From Chrysochromulina parva (Eukaryota; Haptophyta; Prymnesiales; Chrysochromulinaceae), in assembly GCA_002887195.1 (NCBI GenBank), contig PJAB01001205.1:1-16344 (forward strand): a stretch of 16,344 nucleotides of DNA. Direction: 5' to 3'. The notes below the pieces were generated by a model. The model was not told where the DNA came from, did not search any database, and saw nothing but the letters and a program-made list of their open reading frames with translations. Made by a program: the position numbers and the translations under genes. Position 1 is the first letter of the stretch. Every line of letters starts with the position of its first letter. Below are positions 1-8,934 of this stretch, piece after piece.

Positions 1-120
1 CGCAACCATACGTCGGAAAGGGGTGGGGGAGTAAGTGCACGCGCTCACGCGTGCGTTGCCTTGGGCCGTTGTGTGGCCTTCGGTCGGCCGAATATGAGCG
101 TCTGGGGACACGCTGGTGCA

Positions 121-142
121 GTGAGTGAGTGAGTGAGTGAGT
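121..142. repeat. GTGA tetranucleotide microsatellite
   Basis: Five perfect GTGA units followed by GT, in non-coding DNA. Confidence 0.9.
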
Positions 143-387
143 TATTGAGACACAGACACACCGTGGAACAATACGGGGTACGGGTCGAGATATCTACTGA
201 GGCTCATAAGGTATCCCATAGCAGCACACGCAGTTCCCTTACCGGACACTCGTGGCCATGTTTTGAATCTAACGATTCGTGTCGGGTGTCGATATGCTCT
301 CTCCATGCCCCACACCACTGCCCGGCGAAACTGCCAACCCCCCCGTGGGAGGAACAGACGCTGTATATACGGCACTGTGTCAGAAGT

Positions 388-429
388 CACACAGACACAG
401 ATTCACATTCACACACACACATTCACACC
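388..429. repeat. CA-rich low-complexity tract
   Basis: Degenerate repeats of CACA, CAGACA and ATTCACA, including a short perfect CA run. This is a non-coding simple-sequence tract. Confidence 0.75.
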
Positions 430-445
430 GTGGCGGGTACCGCGC

Positions 446-456
446 GGGGGGGGGGG
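446..456. repeat. Poly-G run (11 G)
   Basis: Eleven consecutive G on the plus strand, preceded by CGCGC. It is in non-coding DNA and prone to length variation and sequencing error. Confidence 0.9.
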
Positions 457-748
457 CGGTTTAGAAGGGCGACATTCTGTTTCGTCATTCACCACCTGCA
501 CACAAAATGGAACCGAAAATCACCACATCGCACACAAGAGTCACAGGCCAATATAAGGACCATGCGCAAGACCCAAGACGCCTACGCCGTGGCTACACGA
601 GTCGTGCGGAGTACACTCAACACTGTGACTTACACAGCTGTATCCTGTATGTCGTGGCATATCAGCGTAAATGTACGAGTACATGTACCACGCTTTGTTG
701 CCACAGCACATCCAGATCGAGCAAAGGAAAACCCGCTCGCATGGTATA

Positions 749-1642
749 CTACTGGGTATACATGGCAATGAACTCGTCGTAATCTGTCCCCAGAGCAAGC
801 AAGATTCGATCGGCACGAATGAGTGCAAGAGTGGGCTAGGTACGCGATGGCTAAATACAAAATAGCAGGGCATTGCATGGGCCACGCGTACCGATCACGC
901 CGTTCTTATTTGTGTCGATCTCATTCATGAGGAATTTCAACGTCCTCTCCTTGATAACGCCTTTGAGGTTGCCAAACATAAGGATGCGCATGAACTCGGT
1001 GGCGTCGATCCTGCCAGAGTGGTTTTCGTCAATGCTGAAGAACGCTTGGCGCAGAACTTTCCACTTTGTCTGCATCAGCCGCTCGAGGATCGCGCGACCT
1101 TGGCGGATTTCCTTGTCTGTTACCGGAGCATCAGGGTCCTCATTCTCGCCCATCTCGTCAACCTTGCCGTCAAACTTGTAGGACAAACCATTGTCACCAT
1201 AGCCACCCGCGGCGTTGCCCTCCCGGTACATCTCAAGGTTGTGGTCGACGCGCTCCCACTTTGGATCAGCAGCCGGCTCGGGCTTCACGTTCAATGGTGC
1301 CAAGCGGCGCTTCAGGTCGAGCAGGCGGCGGGTCTTTCCAGTGTCCCGCGCCGAGAGCGGGGGCAGCCCCTTGAAGGTGCGGAAAGAGTCTCCACCGGCC
1401 TTGAAAGCGGTCACACCTTGGATGCAGTCCTTGAATGGCAGCACTTCCATCTTCTTGCGATCAAAACGGCCGAAGGCTTGCATGGTCATGAGCATGTTGC
1501 GCTCACGCCAGTCCTCCTCGCGACGCGTAATGGTGCGGTGCATCCATTGGTGGTGATCAAACGGGGCGCGCGGCGTGAAGGCCCTGGGGGAGGTGGGGCC
1601 GGCTAAAGGGTTGACGGTCGAGGGACGCGCTGACAGGGACAT
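749..1642 (-). CDS. EF-hand calcium-binding protein, two exons
   Basis: This is a predicted 261-residue protein encoded by exons 1642-892 and 783-749. The ATG at 1642 (MSLSARPS) has A at -3; the frame stays open upstream but only with TTG, so 1642 is the best start. The first 190 residues are charged and have no family I recognise. A canonical EF-hand loop, DENHSGRIDATE, occupies residues 205-216. A second loop begins at D243 with DTNKNGVI and runs into the intron. Splicing adds DYDE, giving a complete loop at 243-254 followed by FIAMYTQ and a TAG stop. A paired EF-hand at the extreme C-terminus fits a calmodulin-like Ca2+ sensor module on a longer N-terminal region. The cellular role is unknown. 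The closest neighbour with IQ motifs, which are calmodulin/EF-hand targets, is the next gene upstream, but that link is inference. Confidence 0.88.
784..891 (-). other. Spliceosomal intron (108 nt) of the EF-hand gene
   Basis: Read on the minus strand, the donor is G|GTACGCG and the acceptor is GGGACAG|AT, with pyrimidine-rich sequence before the acceptor. Removing it joins a split Asp codon (G from 892, AT from 783-782) and restores the missing Asp and Glu positions of the second EF-hand loop. Unspliced, the frame runs through non-EF-hand sequence to a stop at about 851. Exact restoration of a conserved 12-residue loop is strong evidence. Confidence 0.88.
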
Positions 1643-1748
1643 CGTCGTCGACTGAAACGAAAAAGTGCTGTTCAATGCTCCGACGAAAGTCAGATACGAG
1701 AGCGCGGCGCAACACCAACAGAAAAGTGAAGTTTCGGATGAAACAGCA

Positions 1749-1769
1749 GAATAAGTTTAGAATAAGTTC
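1749..1769. repeat. 11-bp tandem duplication
   Basis: GAATAAGTTT and GAATAAGTTC start 11 bp apart (1749 and 1760). They lie in the presumed 5' flank of the EF-hand gene. Confidence 0.8.
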
Positions 1770-1842
1770 AACTTTCACAGACACCCCGGCCATTCAGGCA
1801 GTCAGCCAGTGATACCTTACCAGAACCCTAGGTAGCGTAGAT

Positions 1843-1863
1843 AGATCGTATCAAGATCGTATC
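1843..1863. repeat. 11-bp tandem duplication
   Basis: Two copies of AGATCGTATC start 11 bp apart (1843 and 1854). This is intergenic. Confidence 0.85.
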
Positions 1864-1878
1864 CATAGTGTGCGGCGG

Positions 1879-1914
1879 CCCCGGGACCGCACCGGCCCCC
1901 CGGGCCCGCCCCCC
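1879..1914 (-). other. C-rich tract (G-quadruplex potential on the minus strand)
   Basis: C-tracts lie at 1879-1882, 1896-1901, 1905-1907 and 1909-1914, which are G-tracts on the minus strand. One loop is long (13 nt), so quadruplex potential is moderate. Confidence 0.5.
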
Positions 1915-2016
1915 AAAAGTCGCAATCAAGTCCGAAATCTCAAAACCACACTCACTACAGAAGGAGAAGCAACTACAGGCTTATTTGGAATGCTTAGCCA
2001 TGATTTACGTGACACA

Positions 2017-2068
2017 GGGGGTAAGGGGCGAGGGCGGAGGGGGGTGGGGCGGCAGGGCCAGGGGGGGG
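2017..2068 (+). other. G-rich tract with strong G-quadruplex potential
   Basis: Seven runs of three or more G lie within 52 bp: 2017-2021, 2025-2028, 2032-2034, 2039-2044, 2046-2049, 2055-2057 and 2061-2068. Spacers are 1-5 nt. This satisfies the usual G3+N1-7 rule several times over. It lies between two tandem minus-strand genes. Confidence 0.8.
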
Positions 2069-2193
2069 CATGAGATAACAATCATAATAATCATAAATCA
2101 ACGTTCGCGCACCGCGAAATTCCGGATAATTGACGTTATTGAGATATTAGATTGCAAACTTTGCTCTTTGCAGATTGGACCCGAGCCCGCGCC

Positions 2194-2216
2194 GTGCGCG
2201 GCCGCATGCCGCGCAC
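2194..2216. other. Perfect GC hairpin, 9-bp stem, 5-nt loop
   Basis: Arms GTGCGCGGC (2194-2202) and GCCGCGCAC (2208-2216) are exact reverse complements around the loop CGCAT. It lies about 170 bp past the IQ/WW stop codon, so it would sit in that transcript's 3' UTR or just beyond. A partial relative, GTGCGCGGCCGGGCGCCCAC, lies near 2299. Confidence 0.8.
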
Positions 2217-2387
2217 AATCCGGTGTAACGCTCTCGCAAAACCGAACCTGTGAGCACTGAGCAAGATACTCAAAAGAACCAACGGCTCGTGCCATGCGTG
2301 CGCGGCCGGGCGCCCACGTATGAATCTCAGTCGACTCGTACGTATCTCAGTACCCTGGACGCTGCTACGCAGCACTTGATTACGGAT

Positions 2388-3834
2388 TCATCTCAATAAG
2401 TACTTGTTGACGATGCTACTGCTGGCAGGCGCAGTCGGCTCGCCGCTGAGCAAGCTGGGGTTCGTGCGCGCGATGCTTTCGGTGCCCATGAGCCTTACCT
2501 GCGGGTGCGAGGGCGCACGACTCATCTTGATTTGCGACTTGATGAAGTCGTCGACGGGGTGGCCCCACTGCGAGGTGCCACCTATGCGGTTGTGCCAAAA
2601 GTGCGCGCCATTCTCGTCAGCTGGGTGCTCGACGTGCACCCAGCCGACGGGCACGGGCAGCGAGAGTGCGAGGTCGGCCAGCCACGTGAGCTCGATTTCG
2701 GTGATCGGGTGCAGCTGGTAGGCGCGGGCCGTCTCGAGCGTCTGGGACACGGCGCGCGGTGCCGTCGCGATCGCAGTGGCAAGCAGCGGCTTGTACTGCG
2801 CGTAGAGCTGCGCCAGGAAGGCTGCACGCAACTCCTCGTCTGGTGGTCCCCATTCCTTTCGCTTCGCCTGCTTCACGACCTCTCTCACGTCCTTTGCGGA
2901 AGGAGCGGTACTGAGCGCTGGAGCGGTCGCGGATGCCGAGGAGCCGTCAACACCCGTGGACGTGCTGTCCGACGGCGGCGGCACGAGCAAACCGGTGTGT
3001 TCCACGTCCTTGAGCGCGTCATACAAAAGCTGGTGCAGCGAGTGACAGCGCGCGCCCGTGGCAAAGTTGTGGTAATAGAGCTCGCCTTCGCGGTCGGCGA
3101 AGAGCATCCACTGGTCACCAACCGTCTGCAGATGGCGTGCCCAATACTGCGCCGCATCCGCCGGCGGTGTGTCTGCTTCGATCTCACGCCGGCGGCGCGT
3201 GCGGTAGCGCTCCTGCTTGATGGCGCGCGCAAAGTGGCCGAAGAGCGGGTGGAGCGGCTGAGGCGTCGCATCAGGCACCTGCTCCACATACTGGACGACA
3301 CCGTTGAAGAGGACCTCCTGCCAGCCGCCGGGCAACGGTGCCCGGCACAGCTCGACGACGAGCGGCAGCAGGAAGAAGTCGTTCGCGCGGTTGCTCAGGT
3401 CGACCCCAAGGCGCCCAGCCATCGCCGCGATCACAGGGGGCTCGAGCAGCGTGTCGGCGTGACCGTCGACACCAGCCCTCAGTGCCGCTTCGGAGCGCGC
3501 GATGGCCGCGGCCACGTCGGGCGGCATCCCAAAGGGCCCGAGCACCGTCGCCGCCTTGGCCTCGTCGACTTTCGCCCTGGGCGACTTGCCTTTCTTGACG
3601 TTCGCCAGCCCCTTGGGAGGCAAGGGCTTGGCCACCTTCCCAAAGGCGAGGGGCTTACGCAAGCTTGTGGTGCGCAGAGCGAAGGCCGCAATCGCCGCCG
3701 TCGACGCCGACGGCTCCGGCAGCTTCTGCGCCGCCGAGTCTTCTGCAGCCGGCAGCGTCAACGCGTCGTCCTCTCCGAGTGCCAGCAACTGCGCACCCTC
3801 AGCACCCTCCTCGTCCTCGTCGTCCTCGCCGGCG

Positions 3835-3871
<37 letters not shown>

Positions 3872-6800
3872 TCGCGAGCGTCGTCGCGAGCGTCGTCGCG
3901 AGCGTCGTCGCGGGCGTCATCGGCCGTTCCACACCATCTTCGACGACGAGCACATTGGTCTCATGCCCCTGCCGGGCTCGCTCCTCGCGGGCGAGTGCTG
4001 CCACCCCTCCGCGCATGAGCGTGCGACGAGGCGTCATGACAAGCAGTGCCTTGAGCTCTCCCCATTCGCCGCCGCGGAGGCCCCCTTGCAGGTTCAGGTC
4101 GGCGAGCTCGTCCGCATCGCGCTGGCCAATCTCGTCCGCCATCGCGGCCGTTACCTGGCGCATAGCCTTCGCGTGCCCAAGGATGAGCGGCCGGCAGAGC
4201 GGCTCGAGCGAGCGCGGCGGTCCGATCAAGGGCAGTTGCACGGGCGAAGCATGAGCATCGTGCCACGCGCGCAGATAGCCGAGGCCCATCTGAACCTCCT
4301 TAAGCGAGGCGATGCTCATCTTGCGGTACTCCACGACCGACGCGAGCCTGTGCAGGTGCTTGGACAGTCGACTGCGCCGATCCGCGAGGGCGACCTCAAG
4401 CGCATCAAGTGCCGCCTGCGAAAACTCGGCCTGACCTGCCAGCATACGATGCACGCAGTGGATGTACCGGTGACGGGCCAGCACTGGCGGGCGGCGCAGT
4501 GCGCAGTAGGCGCAAAACTGCCCCGGCCCGGCAGGCACCTCAACGCCCTTGTTCCACTCCACGTCCACCTCGGCGGGGTCGCCCGGGCAGTGGAGGGGTG
4601 GCCAATTAGTGGTCCGACGCAGCCGTTGGATGGCATCCAGCTTGCCGCGCAGGTTGTCGCGCCGCATCTTCGCGTACGTGAGGCGTCCCTTGAGCGTCCC
4701 GAGTGCTGTGAAGGAGACGTGACGCCGACCGCGCCGCGGGATAGAGGGCGACTGCAGCTTGCGCTCATTGTACTTGGCGGGCGGCGAGTCAGTGTAACGG
4801 TAGTGTTCGTCGGACTCCGCGGCAGCAGCGTCGGACTGCTCGCTGCTCGACTTGGCGACCAGTTTTCGGAAGGTGGCAGCGGTGTTCGGGGGTCGACCAC
4901 TCGCGGTAGAAGGTGGTTGCCTCGCGTCCGCGGTGGAGGGCGGTTGGTGCGTGGCGATCGCCTGACGTAGCGCGTCGACGTCCCCAGCCACGGGCGCGGG
5001 CGAGGACGAGCGCGCCGAGACGAGGGCAGCCACCTCGGTCTTGTTGACCTCGACGAAAAAGGCAACCTCATCTAGTGAAAGCAGCCGACGCACCGTGCGC
5101 AGCACCTCCTGAGGGTGCACCGGTACGCTCGCGAGCGCCTCCTTGTCTGCCTTGCGCACGTGCTGGAGGTTCGCCAGGTACTCGCACGTCTGCTGATACT
5201 CGCGCTCCGTGGCCTCCACGAAGGCGGCGATCGGCGGCGAGTGCTCATGCAGCTCGAGCTTCGTCGGAACGTGAAACTTGACACTTCCGATCGCTATGGC
5301 GGCTACCTCGAGCGCGGCTGCGGTGGACGTCATGCCACCGTTGAGCCGACCCGAGGTGAACTCGATGAGGATGGCTCGGGCGAGATCCTCCGGCTCGCCG
5401 TCCATCGGGTGCCGTGTCCCTTTGCTCAGGTGAGCGAGCACAGTGAGTGTTTGCCTGCCCTTGCCGCCGCTGCTTTCCTCGTCGCGGGTCGCGGCCCAAG
5501 AGGCCACGTGGAAGCACTCGTCGGGCACGCCCATCCACTGGGCCACATCTTCCAGAACCAGCTTGGCGACCTTGCCGTCGGGGCGCGCGGCTCCCGGAAT
5601 AGAGAGTGCCACCTCGAGCGCCACCTTGGGCACCGTCGCGTGCTGTGCGCGTATCGCAGCCAGCTGTTCCTCAGCGCCGCACACCTCCGCCATCGCCTGC
5701 TTGCACACGCGGTACGCGATCTTGGTATGAGCAGTCGCGATGCAGTGGCCGAGCACTTCGGTGCGCCGCCGCTCGAGTCGCGTCGCTTTGATCCCAACGA
5801 GTGAGTCCACCACAGCGTCCAAGGTACGCAGCGCGCCTTCCACCCACCACAGCGCGATCTGCAGCGCCTCGCGCCGCTCGGTAGAGTCCTCAAAGCGCAC
5901 CGCCGCCGCGCCCACCTCCTTCTCCTGCGTGCGCCGCTCGACCGCCAAATGGTGGACCGCCGCCTCCGGGATTCCCGCCACCTGCTTGAGCTCACCGTCG
6001 GCGGCGGCGGCGCCTTCTTCGCCAGTCGCCGTCGCCGTCTCAGTCGCCGGCGCCGCGGCGTGGCGCGAGAGCAATGAGGAGGCGAGCGCGAGCGCAGTGG
6101 ACGCAAAGGCCTCGTTCTTGATCGCACCCCAACACTCTGCGCGCGCGGTGCTCAGAGCCAACTTTCGAATCTCGAGTCTCTCCTCCATGTCTGCGAGTCG
6201 CTTGCGTAGGAACTCGACGTGGCCGGCCAACCAGACGGTGACGATGAACGCGCTCGGGCGCAGGAGCTCGATGAGCTCGAGCGCGCCGCGCGTGCGGTTT
6301 GCCTCCTGGAGGCTCTCGTTGTACTGCTCCTTGCTCAGCTCGTACGCGCGGCGGGTCTTCTCGAGCTGCGCCTGAGCTCCGGAGAGCACGAGCGTGTACT
6401 CGAGACGACGCTTGGCGAGCGCCTCGAGCGAGTTCTGATGCTTGACGAGCTCCACGATGGCAAGGTCGCCCTGCACCTGCCAGAGCTTCTTGAGCGCGCT
6501 CAGCTGGTGCGCCTCCGAGCCGTCGAGCCGGTCGATCTCGAGCTTCATCTCGGTCAGCGCGAGCCGCAGCTGCCGACGGTGCTCACCAAGCCACCGCAGC
6601 AGCGGACGTCCCAACGGCGAGAGTCGCGAGTCCGTGTACCATGACGTGCGCATGTGCCAGTGGGAGAGGAGCGTGGCGGTGCAGAAGCGTTTCGCGCGGA
6701 AGCGGCTCTGGATGGAGGTGCATCCGAGGCTCAGACGGGCATTCTCGCCGCTGTTCATTTGGCGAGTCAGCATCTTCTTCTCCTGCCGTGCGCGGCGCGT

Positions 6801-8408
6801 GCGCCGGCGTGCCATGCGCACACGCATGAGGCATTGCAGCGGGAGGGCGCTCATCTCTCGCGAGCGCAGCTCACGCACGGCCGATCGCACGGCCACCCAG
6901 CGCCGCCGGACTAGAGCCACGCGCCGCTCACGCCGCGCCTGCTCATCGGCCTTCTTCTTAGCCGCGGCTTCCTTGGCCGACCGGTCGGCGGCAGTGGACT
7001 TGTGATGCGACTTGATGAGCGAGGCGAGGATGTTCGCGTTCGCCGACACTTGCAGCTGTATGCGGTTGCGGTACGAGCGCTGGATGAAGATGATCGAGGC
7101 GAGCTCCCGCTGTTTGCGCCGCTGCTTGAGGCGCCGCATGAGCGCGAAGGAGTTGTAGAGCGATTGAATCTTGATCGCTGAGGTCGTACAATCGCTGTTG
7201 CGCGAGAGCTTGTACTTGTAACCGCCCGGCGCGCCATAGAGGAGCACCTCCATCTCGCGCCCATGGACGTTCTTGGGGCTCTCGAGCTCGCTCAGCAGCT
7301 GCGCGGGCGGCGGCTGGCTTACGTCGAAGCCATACACCGCGGCCTCTTCCAAGATGATCTCCTGCGCCGCGCGCATGCGCACGAGGTCCACGGGCGCATG
7401 GAGCCGTTCTGCGTCGAACCACCACTCCTGCTCGGTCCACGCGCTGTCCGCGTTGCCCTTGTCGACGGTGGGCGGCCGGCGGAGCGACACGTCGCGCGTC
7501 ACCTTCTCCATATTGGTCGGCAAATAATGAAACCACGAGAGGAGCAGCGGTGTGCTCAGCGTCGGCAGAGGTGCGTACCTCAGGTCGGTGCGCATCTTGA
7601 GCAGATAGTTGCACCCCATCCACATGAAGGGTTCATGGGCCGACGGTGGGCGCCCCATTCCCTTTTTAGGCGCGCGCGGCTTGGGCGGCGGGGCGCCGTG
7701 ATCGACCGCCGCCGCCTCCTCCGCCTTTGCTAGTTGCTTAGACTTGGCGACAGCGGGGCTGTCGCCTGAGCTCCCCGCGGAGATGGACTGGCGGGAGGTG
7801 AGCAGGCGCGGCGAGGGCGGCGGCAGCGGCGCGCCAATCCGCTTGCGCCACAGCTGGATGAGCTCCACCACGGTGGTCGAGTGCACGCGCAGGCGCGCGA
7901 GCAGCCACGCGAGCTTGGCGCGGCCGCGGCGAAGCACGGGCAAGGGCAGCGAGCGCGCGCTGCCGCGGATGAAGCCCATTGAGGCGAGGAAGGTGCGAAT
8001 ATTCTGGAGCACACGCTCGCGCGCGTCGATCACCTTGAGCACGTCGCGAAAGTCGGTCAAGTACGGCACGCTGACAAGTGGCGCGGCCATCTCGAGCGAG
8101 AAGACGTCGTCCGAGGTCTCGGAGAGCGGCTGTTGCTCCGACTCGCTGAGCGAGTGCAGCAGCTCCGTCATGCTGCGCGTGCGCTTGTCTCGCTTGCTGG
8201 GCAGCACCGCGCGGGCTCCGTAGTGTGACGACGGCTTGCTGGGCAACACCGCTCGGGCTCCGTGTAGCGACTGCAGCCTCGGGCTGACGCCCAAGTGCTC
8301 GGGCGCGTCGGGCGCGTCCGCGGCCGTCGCATCAAGGCGCGGTGAGACGATCACGGGGAGCCGACGCGGAGAGACGCGGCGCGGCGGCCAGTGCTGGTCG
8401 CGCATCAT
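2388..8408 (-). CDS. Giant IQ-motif / coiled-coil / WW-domain protein (2006 aa)
   Basis: A single uninterrupted frame from ATG 8408 (A at -3) to TGA. Residues 48-72 carry a 14-residue repeat around GARAVLPSK. Four IQ motifs have their IQ or LQ cores at I414, I442, L524 and I566, the last being SIQSRFRAKRF; such motifs bind calmodulin-like proteins. A charged coiled-coil-type region spans about 600-770. Residues about 927-1025 resemble the SEA-like folds common in algal proteins, a weak call. A Cys/His cluster (C1299, C1302, H1313, H1317, C1318, H1320) could bind metal. A poly-Pro run (about 1514-1525) is followed by an acidic stretch. WW-type segments begin at W1696 and W1767 (both degenerate) and W1923. 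The last is good: W1923, FWHNR, TSQW1948, P1951. WW domains bind Pro-rich ligands. There is no signal peptide or clear membrane span. The likely role is a cytoskeletal or ciliary scaffold, which is inference. The overall family is not recognised. Confidence 0.85.
3835..3870. repeat. GGC trinucleotide run encoding poly-Pro
   Basis: Twelve GGC units on the plus strand encode about 12 consecutive Pro on the minus strand in the IQ/WW protein. It could be a ligand for WW or SH3 domains, including this protein's own WW domains. Confidence 0.9.
3871..3918. repeat. 12-bp tandem repeat, four units, in coding DNA
   Basis: Unit GTCGCGAGCGTC at 3871, 3883 and 3895, with one mismatch in the fourth copy at 3907. 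On the minus strand it encodes repeated TLAT just before the poly-Pro run. The period is a multiple of three, so copy-number change keeps the frame. Confidence 0.9.
8193..8264. repeat. 42-bp period imperfect duplication in the IQ/WW N-terminus
   Basis: Two 30-bp blocks beginning CTTGCTGGGC start at 8193 and 8235 and differ at a few positions. They encode the repeated GARAVLPSK of the IQ/WW protein with a 14-residue period. Confidence 0.85.
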
Positions 8409-8681
8409 TTCGAAGGGCGTCCACTTCGTCGAGAACGTCAGTGAACGTCGGGAGCTTCAAACTTGATAAGTCAAGGGTACCAACACGACGCTTTCGTCGA
8501 CAGGGATGCCTGGTGGAACCTCAGCGGCATTCAAGATGGCTCCCACGCGCTGCTGGCAGCGTGGGGCGGGAAGGTCACCAAGAGCCGGTTCAATAGCTCA
8601 AAGGCCCAAGCGGAAGCGCAAGCTCAGCGGCCCGGCCGGCGGGCGCCGGGCGGCCGGGGCCGAGGGGCTCGCACCGTGGCA

Positions 8682-8708
8682 GGGGGCGGGGGCCGGGGGC
8701 GGCCGGGG
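8682..8708 (+). other. Canonical G-quadruplex motif
   Basis: The pattern is G5-C-G5-CC-G5-CGGCC-G4, so four tracts of four or five G with loops of 1, 2 and 5 nt. It lies about 275 bp upstream of the IQ/WW start codon, on the strand opposite to its coding strand, inside a GC-rich block from about 8625. Confidence 0.85.
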
Positions 8709-8805
8709 AACGATGCGCGCCATCGCGATAGCGATTTTACGCCCATTACGGGAAATCAACATGTTCTACTATCATGTCTACTATTTTAGGGTTAGCACTG
8801 TTCTA

Positions 8806-8853
8806 GCTATTAATAGCCAATTCGGTATTCGCAATTGCGAATTGGCTATAGCC
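8806..8853. other. Nested palindrome cluster with CCAAT-like arms
   Basis: There are three perfect palindromes: GCTATTAATAGC (8806-8817), ATTCGCAATTGCGAAT (starting 8827) and GGCTATAGCC (8844-8853). A perfect 12-bp inverted repeat, ATAGCCAATTCG, overlaps them (8813-8824 and 8838-8849, 13-nt spacer). The arms give an AGCCAAT box on each strand, the NF-Y-type core. It could be a regulatory element of the IQ/WW gene or a remnant of a small inverted-repeat element. Confidence 0.6.
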
Positions 8854-8903
8854 TCTATGACGTCCTATACAGACCGAGAGCGCTCAACTGTGTATAAAAC
8901 ACT

Positions 8904-8934
8904 TTGGCTAGCCAACCAGTCAGCGTTGCGCTGA
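8904..8934. other. Palindrome TTGGCTAGCCAA and adjacent hairpin
   Basis: A perfect 12-bp palindrome at 8904-8915 is followed by TCAGCG-TTG-CGCTGA (8920-8934). The palindrome shares the TTGGCTA core with the cluster 60 bp to the left. Confidence 0.6.

Larger units (their letters stand above)
1..748. other. Non-coding stretch, simple-repeat rich; 3' flank of the EF-hand gene
   Basis: I see no convincing gene here. The open frames on both strands are short, biased towards His, Thr and Cys, begin at non-ATG codons or overlap each other, and show no domain. Composition is more balanced than in the coding regions, with a GTGA microsatellite, CA-rich tracts and a poly-G run. The part next to 749 should be 3' UTR of the EF-hand gene, which is transcribed leftward. 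A short inverted repeat, ATGTAC-GA-GTACAT, lies at 671-684 and overlaps a 10-bp palindrome at 679-688. No AATAAA is visible on the minus strand. The left part could be intron or flank of a gene outside the window. Confidence 0.6.
1643..2387. other. Intergenic region: 5' flank of EF-hand gene and 3' flank of IQ/WW gene
   Basis: Both neighbours are on the minus strand, so this holds the EF-hand promoter and 5' UTR at low coordinates and the IQ/WW 3' UTR at high coordinates. No coding sequence was recognised. Just upstream of the EF-hand ATG the minus strand reads a pyrimidine tract ending TTTCAG (1652-1657), with a CTGAC branch-like site about 40 nt earlier, so a 5'-UTR intron is possible. The middle holds opposed C-rich and G-rich tracts, followed by an AT-rich stretch at about 2072-2160 with repeated AATCATA. 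Confidence 0.7.

Noticed and set aside
133..771. A 212-codon plus-strand frame in the left flank
   Set aside because: It starts at a non-ATG codon within the GTGA microsatellite, is His/Thr-rich because of CA repeats, and overlaps the last exon of the EF-hand gene on the opposite strand.
541..885. A 114-codon minus-strand frame
   Set aside because: It overlaps the EF-hand intron and last exon in another frame, is Cys/Ser-rich, and has no recognisable domain.
1019..1606. A 195-codon plus-strand frame
   Set aside because: It is the shadow of the EF-hand gene coding strand; there is no motif, and the minus frame has canonical calcium loops.
1643..1675. Upstream TTG start for the EF-hand protein
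   Set aside because: TTG is not a normal eukaryotic start; the ATG at 1642 has A at -3. The same reasoning moves the P-loop start from 11767 to 11764.
2505..4970. An 821-codon open frame on the plus strand
   Set aside because: It is antisense to the IQ/WW gene. High GC at codon positions removes stops on the opposite strand. The product is Arg-rich with no domain, while the minus-strand frame has IQ and WW motifs.
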